Below, in pieces: positions 60,056 to 64,000 of a DNA stretch of 64,000 nt. A model generated the notes under the pieces. That model saw only the letters and a list, made by a program, of their open reading frames with translations. It did not search any database and had not been told where the DNA came from. Source of the DNA: Terrabacter sp. MAHUQ-38 (lineage in GTDB: Bacteria > Actinomycetota > Actinomycetes > Actinomycetales > Dermatophilaceae); contig NZ_JACVCU010000005.1 of NCBI RefSeq assembly GCF_014518425.1, positions 372,678-436,677 of the forward strand, in the 5' to 3' direction. The first letter of the stretch is position 1; each line of letters opens with the position of its first letter. The position numbers and the translations under genes were made by a program.

Positions 60056-61104
60056 CGGCGGCTCGAGCACTCGTGCACGAGCGCGGTGACCCGGGTGAGG
60101 ACGTCCGGGTCGACGTCGGGCAGCACGCCGTGCCCGAGGTTGAAGATGTGGCCGGGTGCGTGCCTGCCCTCGTCGACGATCTCGCGCACGCGGCGCTCGA
60201 GAGCCTCCCATGGCGCGAACAGCAGGGCCGGGTCGAGGTTGCCCTGCACGGCATACCTCGGCCCGAGCCGCTCGACGGCGTCGGTCAGCGAGACGCGGTA
60301 GTCGACGCCGACGACCTCGGCTCCGGCCTCGCCCATGAGCGAGAGCAGCTCTCCCGTGCCGACGCCGAAGTGGATGCGCGGCACGTCGAGGTCGGCCACC
60401 GCCCCGAGGGCGAGGGCGGAGTGCGGCATCGCCCGGGCCGCGTAGTCGGCCCGGGACAGTGCCCCCGCCCATGAGTCGAAGAGCTGGACCGCGCTCGCGC
60501 CGGCCTGTGCCTGGACCCGCAGGAACGCCCCCGAGATCTGGGCCAGCCTCTCGCACAGGGCGTCCCAGAGCTGCGGGTCACCGTGCATGAGCGCCTTCGT
60601 CTTCTCGTGGTTCTTCGAGGGGCCGCCCTCGACGAGGTAGGAGGCGAGCGTGAACGGTGCGCCGGCGAACCCGATGAGCGGGACGTCACCCAGCTCGGCG
60701 ACGAGCTGGCGCACCGCCTCGGTGACGAAGGGGACGTGCTCGGGGGTCAGCGGGACGAGCTGGTCGAGGTCGGCGCGCGTGCGAATGGGATGGGCCACCA
60801 CCGGCCCGACCCCGGGCACGATGTCGAGGTCGACCCCGATGGCCTTGAGCGGTACGACGATGTCACTGAAGAAGATGGCGGCGTCGACGCCGTGACGGCG
60901 CACCGGCTGCAGGGTGATCTCGGTGACGAGGTCGGGACGCATGCACGACTCGAGCATCGGGACGCCCTCGCGCACGGCGCGGTACTCCGGCAGCGAGCGC
61001 CCGGCCTGACGCATGAACCACACCGGCGTACGCGTCACCGGCTCGCGGCGTGCAGCGCGGACGAGGTCGCTCTGGCTTGTGGCTGGCGGGGCGGTGGTCG
61101 GCAC
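60052..61104 (-). CDS. hemE: Uroporphyrinogen decarboxylase
   Basis: 350 aa. The signature WFMRQAGRSLPEYR (residues 29-42) carries the substrate-binding arginines; FFSDIVVPLKA holds the catalytic Asp, with GFAGAPFTLASY and LGHGVLP as further hallmarks. It makes coproporphyrinogen III, the substrate of HemY/CgoX encoded nearby. The GTG at 61104 has CAGGA at suitable spacing; codons upstream are not family-like. Confidence 0.95.
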   Translation of the reverse strand: MPTTAPPATSQSDLVRAARREPVTRTPVWFMRQAGRSLPEYRAVREGVPMLESCMRPDLVTEITLQPVRRHGVDAAIFFSDIVVPLKAIGVDLDIVPGVGPVVAHPIRTRADLDQLVPLTPEHVPFVTEAVRQLVAELGDVPLIGFAGAPFTLASYLVEGGPSKNHEKTKALMHGDPQLWDALCERLAQISGAFLRVQAQAGASAVQLFDSWAGALSRADYAARAMPHSALALGAVADLDVPRIHFGVGTGELLSLMGEAGAEVVGVDYRVSLTDAVERLGPRYAVQGNLDPALLFAPWEALERRVREIVDEGRHAPGHIFNLGHGVLPDVDPDVLTRVTALVHECSSRR

Positions 61105-61186
61105 CGGACAATCCTGCCACGGTGCCTGGCGCCTGCTCGCCACGCTGGTCCGGCGCGCCCTGAGGACAGATCACCCGACTCCGGCA

Positions 61187-61192
61187 TACCCT
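61187..61192 (+). promoter_or_regulatory. -10 box for a leaderless DUF3000 transcript
   Basis: TACCCT ends six bases before the GTG at 61199, and no Shine-Dalgarno precedes the GTG. This spacing would put the transcription start at the start codon. The box overlaps a copy of the recurring GGCATAC motif. Confidence 0.45.
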
Positions 61193-61198
61193 CATCTG

Positions 61199-61783
61199 GT
61201 GCACACGAGAACGTTGCCGGGCAACCACGGCGCGGTCTTCGCGAGGACGCTGAGCGCCCTGCGAGACGTCCGTCTGCGCTCCGAGGTTCGCCTGACCGAG
61301 GTGCCGGCCCCGACGCGCATCGCTCCCTATGCTGCCGCGCTGACCGCCGACGTCATCGACATCGCCGACCCCGACGACGACCTCGCGACCGGGCGCTTCG
61401 TCCTGCTGCACGACCCGGCGGCCCCAGAGACGTGGGACGGGCAGTGGCGAGTCGTCACGTTCGCTCGGGCCGAGCTCGAGCCAGAGCTCGCCGGCGACCC
61501 GATGCTGGGCGCCGTCGGCTGGTCGTGGCTCACGGAGTCGCTCACCGAGCGCGGCCTCGCGTGGACGGCCGAGGCCGGCACCGTGACCCGCGTCGTCAGC
61601 GAGAGCTTCGCGGGGCTCGCAGACCGCGAGGCGAGCGTCGAGATGGAGATCCGTGCGTCATGGACCCCGGTGGGTGACGACGTCGTCGACCACCTGCGCG
61701 CGTGGGCCGACATGCTGTGCACCATCGCCGGCATCCCGCCGCTGCCCGACGGCGTCGTGCCCCTGCCGGGGCAGCGCCGGTGA
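61199..61783 (+). CDS. DUF3000-family protein
   Basis: 194 aa actinobacterial protein of unknown function. The body VRLTEVPAPTRIAPYAAALT and DLATGRFVLLHDPAAPETWD is characteristic. In actinobacteria it regularly precedes the RNase D-like gene, as here, where the two overlap by 4 bp (GTGA). hemE is divergent. The GTG start seems leaderless. Confidence 0.82.
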   Translation: MHTRTLPGNHGAVFARTLSALRDVRLRSEVRLTEVPAPTRIAPYAAALTADVIDIADPDDDLATGRFVLLHDPAAPETWDGQWRVVTFARAELEPELAGDPMLGAVGWSWLTESLTERGLAWTAEAGTVTRVVSESFAGLADREASVEMEIRASWTPVGDDVVDHLRAWADMLCTIAGIPPLPDGVVPLPGQRR

Positions 61784-63051
61784 CGGCTGAGCCCGCAGAG
61801 ACCGCGGAGGACCTCGGCGACGACGCGGTCGCCGACACCACCCTGACACCGCTGACCCACCCGCGTGACGGCGTCCCCGACGTCGTCGTCGACGAGCGTG
61901 CGCTGGTGCGCGCCGCTGAGGCGATCGCGTCCGGCACGGGCCCGGTAGGCATCGACGCCGAGCGCGCGTCGGGCTACCGGTACGGACAGAAGGCCTATCT
62001 CGTGCAGATCCGCCGTGAGGGCTCGGGCACGTGGCTCATCGACCCGATCGCGTGCCCCGACCTCTCTCCGGTCGGTGACGCCATCGGCGACGCCGAGTGG
62101 ATCCTGCACGCCGCGACGCAGGACCTCCCGTGCCTCGCCGAGGTCGGGCTGAAGCCGACGTCGCTCTTCGACACCGAGCTCGGTGGACGCCTGGTCGGTC
62201 TGCCGCGTGTCGGTCTCGGCGCCATGGTCGAACACTTCCTCGGCCTCCAGCTCGCCAAGGAGCACTCCGCCGTCGACTGGTCGGCGCGCCCCCTGCCCGA
62301 GCCGTGGCTGCTGTATGCCGCCCTCGACGTCGAGGTGCTCGTCGACCTACGCGACGCGGTGGCCGCTGAGCTCGCCACGCAGGGCAAGTCCGCCTGGGCC
62401 GCCGAGGAGTTCGACGCCCTGCTCGGGTTCACCGGCCCCGAGCCGCGCGTCGACCCGTGGCGGCGCACGTCGGGCATGCACAAGGTCCGCGGCCGTCGCG
62501 GCCTCGCCATCGTGCGCGAGCTGTGGCTGTGGCGCGACGGCATGGCCCAGCAGCGCGACACCTCACCCGGCCGGGTCCTGCCCGACGCGGCGATCAGCGA
62601 GATCGCGCTGGCCAACCAACGAGCCACCAAGCCGCCCCGACAGGTCAGCTCGTCGGAGCCTCGGCTGGCACGGTCCGTCCGGCGTCACCAGGAGGCGATC
62701 ATCGAGGTGGTCGCCCGGGCGCTCGCCCTCCCGGAGTCCGACCTTCCGGTGCTGTCGCTCCCCCCGACCGGTCCCCCACCGCCGAAGGCCTGGGCTGATC
62801 GCGACCCGGTCGCCGCGGCCCGGCTCGCCCGTTCGCGAGAGCTGCTCGGCGCGATCTCCGAGGAGCTCTCGGTCCCGGTCGAGAACCTCCTGACGCCAGA
62901 CCTGCTGCGACGCTTCCTCTGGGAGGGCCCCGCTGCGCCGACGACGGCCGAGGTCGCCGACGCCCTCGCGGCGATGGGGGCGCGGCGTTGGCAGACGACG
63001 ATCACGGCGCCCCTCGTCTCCCTCGCCTGCCAGGAGAACCCGCCCGCCTGA
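61780..63051 (+). CDS. RNase D-like 3'-5' exonuclease with HRDC domain
   Basis: 423 aa. DEDD exonuclease domain (about 40-215): Asp59/Glu61 in GIDAERASGYRYGQ, Asp in HAATQDLPCL, and YxxxD in LLYAALDVEVLVDL. An HRDC domain (about 230-310, RELWLWRDGMAQQRD) and a C-terminal helical region follow, as in E. coli Rnd. It probably trims tRNA and other small RNA 3' ends. It is translationally coupled to the DUF3000 gene. Confidence 0.9.
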   Translation: MTAEPAETAEDLGDDAVADTTLTPLTHPRDGVPDVVVDERALVRAAEAIASGTGPVGIDAERASGYRYGQKAYLVQIRREGSGTWLIDPIACPDLSPVGDAIGDAEWILHAATQDLPCLAEVGLKPTSLFDTELGGRLVGLPRVGLGAMVEHFLGLQLAKEHSAVDWSARPLPEPWLLYAALDVEVLVDLRDAVAAELATQGKSAWAAEEFDALLGFTGPEPRVDPWRRTSGMHKVRGRRGLAIVRELWLWRDGMAQQRDTSPGRVLPDAAISEIALANQRATKPPRQVSSSEPRLARSVRRHQEAIIEVVARALALPESDLPVLSLPPTGPPPPKAWADRDPVAAARLARSRELLGAISEELSVPVENLLTPDLLRRFLWEGPAAPTTAEVADALAAMGARRWQTTITAPLVSLACQENPPA

Positions 63052-63062
63052 CCACCCCCCGT

Positions 63063-63160
63063 TTCGCGCGCTCAGGCGTGGAGCGCGCGATCCGGTCAGT
63101 CGCGCGTGAGATGTCGCGCGCTCGTCGCATGCTTCGCGCGCTCAGGCGTGGAGCGCGCGA
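63063..63160. repeat. Two 28-bp direct repeats, each an inverted repeat
   Basis: TTCGCGCGCTCAGGCGTGGA with eight more bases is found exactly at 63063-63090 and 63133-63160. Each copy folds as TTCGCGCGCTC / GAGCGCGCGA with a 7-nt loop, and GTCGCGCGCTC between them repeats part of the stem. They lie between the RNase D-like gene and fadA and may be a terminator pair or a regulatory site. Confidence 0.65.
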
Positions 63161-63202
63161 AATGTCGGGACCTCCAGGTGAGGATGGTCACCCGGACGGC
63201 CA

Positions 63203-63231
63203 TTGGCGCCGAAGTTACCGGGAAGTAGTAT
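63203..63231 (+). promoter_or_regulatory. fadA promoter
   Basis: -35 TTGGCG (63203-63208), 17-bp spacer, -10 TAGTAT (63226-63231), about 100 bp upstream of the fadA start. The 28-bp repeats lie just upstream of the -35. Confidence 0.6.
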
Positions 63232-63334
63232 CGAGAGCGGTCGCGGTCCATGGACCCGACCCGACGCCGGCGTCCGAGTCGGCCCAGCGACCCCTCGATC
63301 ATCCCGATCACCCCCGACCCACCTGGGAGGCACC

Positions 63335-64000
63335 GTGCCCCGCGCACTCAACGAGGTCGTCTTCGTCGACGGCGTCCGAACGCCCTTCGGCAAGGCGGGT
63401 GACAAGGGCATGTACGCCCAGACCCGCGCCGACGACCTCGTCATCCGGTGCATCCGGGAGCTGCTGCACCGCAACCCGGGGCTACCGAAGGAGCGCGTGG
63501 AGGAGGTCGCCATCGCGGCCACGACGCAGATCGGCGACCAGGGACTGACCCTCGGGCGCACGGCGGCACTGCTCTCCGGCCTGCCCAACACGACCCCGGG
63601 CTACTCCGTCGACCGCATGTGCGCGGGCGCCATGACCGCGGTCACCAACACGGCGAGCTCGATCGCGTTCGGCGCCTACGACGTCGCCATCGCCGGCGGC
63701 GTCGAGCACATGGGCCGTCACCCGATGGGCGAGGGCGTCGACCCCAACCCGCGCATCGTCGCCGAGAAGGTCGTCGACCCCGACGCGCTCGTCATGGGCA
63801 AGACCGCCGAGAACCTGCACGACCGCTTCCCCACGCTCACCAAGGAGCGCTCCGACGCCTTCGCGGTCGGCAGCCAGGACAAGCTCGCCGCGGCCTACGC
63901 CGGCGGCAAGATCCAGCGCGACCTCGTCACCGTCGCCACCCGCCACGTCGAGCAGGGCTGGGGCATCGCGACGGCCGACGAGCCGCCGCGGCCCGGCACG
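63335..64000 (+). CDS. fadA: Acetyl-CoA C-acyltransferase FadA, N-terminal part
   Basis: The first 222 codons are present; the gene runs off the right edge. The thiolase N-terminal domain is clear: VVFVDGVRTPFGKAGDKG, catalytic Cys96 in VDRMCAGAMTAV, AIAGGVEHMGRHPMG. The length to the cysteine and the context of an own promoter match FadA of the beta-oxidation FadAB complex, with fadB expected just downstream outside the window. The GTG at 63335 follows GGGAGG by about five bases. Confidence 0.92.
   Translation, partial: MPRALNEVVFVDGVRTPFGKAGDKGMYAQTRADDLVIRCIRELLHRNPGLPKERVEEVAIAATTQIGDQGLTLGRTAALLSGLPNTTPGYSVDRMCAGAMTAVTNTASSIAFGAYDVAIAGGVEHMGRHPMGEGVDPNPRIVAEKVVDPDALVMGKTAENLHDRFPTLTKERSDAFAVGSQDKLAAAYAGGKIQRDLVTVATRHVEQGWGIATADEPPRPGT

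Noticed and set aside
63063-63160. CRISPR array
   Set aside because: Only two palindromic repeats with a 42-bp interval and no cas genes; the interval itself contains a fragment of the repeat.

Overview
The window is high-GC actinobacterial DNA. It has tightly packed genes, many 4-bp ATGA/GTGA overlaps, mycothiol-type and HemQ-type chemistry, and a phosphatidylinositol-mannoside (PIM) operon. Gene content and order point to an Actinomycetota member outside Streptomyces, probably Intrasporangiaceae or a relative; the family is inference, since there is no rRNA gene to test it. No phage, transposase, integrase, CRISPR array or plasmid gene was seen.

Region 1 (1-10 kb): the PIM operon on the minus strand (HIT hydrolase, pgsA, PIM acyltransferase, pimA, and the start of an Rv2609c-like membrane protein). 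It is interrupted relative to mycobacterial order by a secreted GH92 alpha-mannosidase, then thrS. The 570-bp gap after the mannosidase holds four hairpins with a conserved GTGTGAG-type loop and a promoter that could drive a small RNA. Region 2 (10-16.2 kb): a beta-oxidation locus (MaoC hydratase, FabG4-type reductase, thiolase, divergent TetR regulator, acyl-CoA oxidase-like enzyme) resembling Rv0241c-Rv0244c. Region 3 (16.2-21.6 kb): flavin reductase, MOSC-like protein, tRNA-Val, a PGPGW membrane protein, pabC/pabB, glutathione peroxidase, a stand-alone LigD-type polymerase and tRNA-Gly.

Region 4 (21.8-28 kb): small accessory genes, namely a maleylpyruvate-isomerase-fold protein, a lipoprotein, a secreted trypsin-like protease, a PAS-PP2C phosphatase, a membrane-anchored serpin and a PNPOx-family protein. 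Region 5 (28.2-45.1 kb) is the most distinctive part. A GntR/HutC regulator resembling DasR has three DasR-type operators (TGGTCTAGACCA-like), each placed in the spacer of a candidate promoter. They serve a seven-gene operon (ABC importer without ATPase, BadF-type sugar kinase, neutral-ceramidase-like amidase, two SIS proteins), two secreted glycosidase-like proteins, and a secreted GH84 beta-N-acetylglucosaminidase. Together these look like a GlcNAc-glycan scavenging system. It lacks a recognisable nagA, and the ceramidase-like amidase may fill that role.

Region 6 (45.4-64 kb): a tRNA-Val/Cys/Gly cluster, a YihY/BrkB-like membrane protein, an AidB-type acyl-CoA dehydrogenase, PPK2, a RibD-type reductase, an alpha/beta hydrolase, a secreted vWA protein, msrB, the late haem genes (hemQ, hemY, hemE) with murJ, a DedA protein and a DUF4349 protein between them, a DUF3000 protein, an RNase D-like protein, and the start of fadA. 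The tRNA-Gly(GCC) genes at 21.5 and 45.7 kb are identical direct copies bracketing regions 4 and 5. A strand-symmetric motif, CGTATGCC/GGCATACG, is unusually common in the core regions and scarce in regions 4-5.
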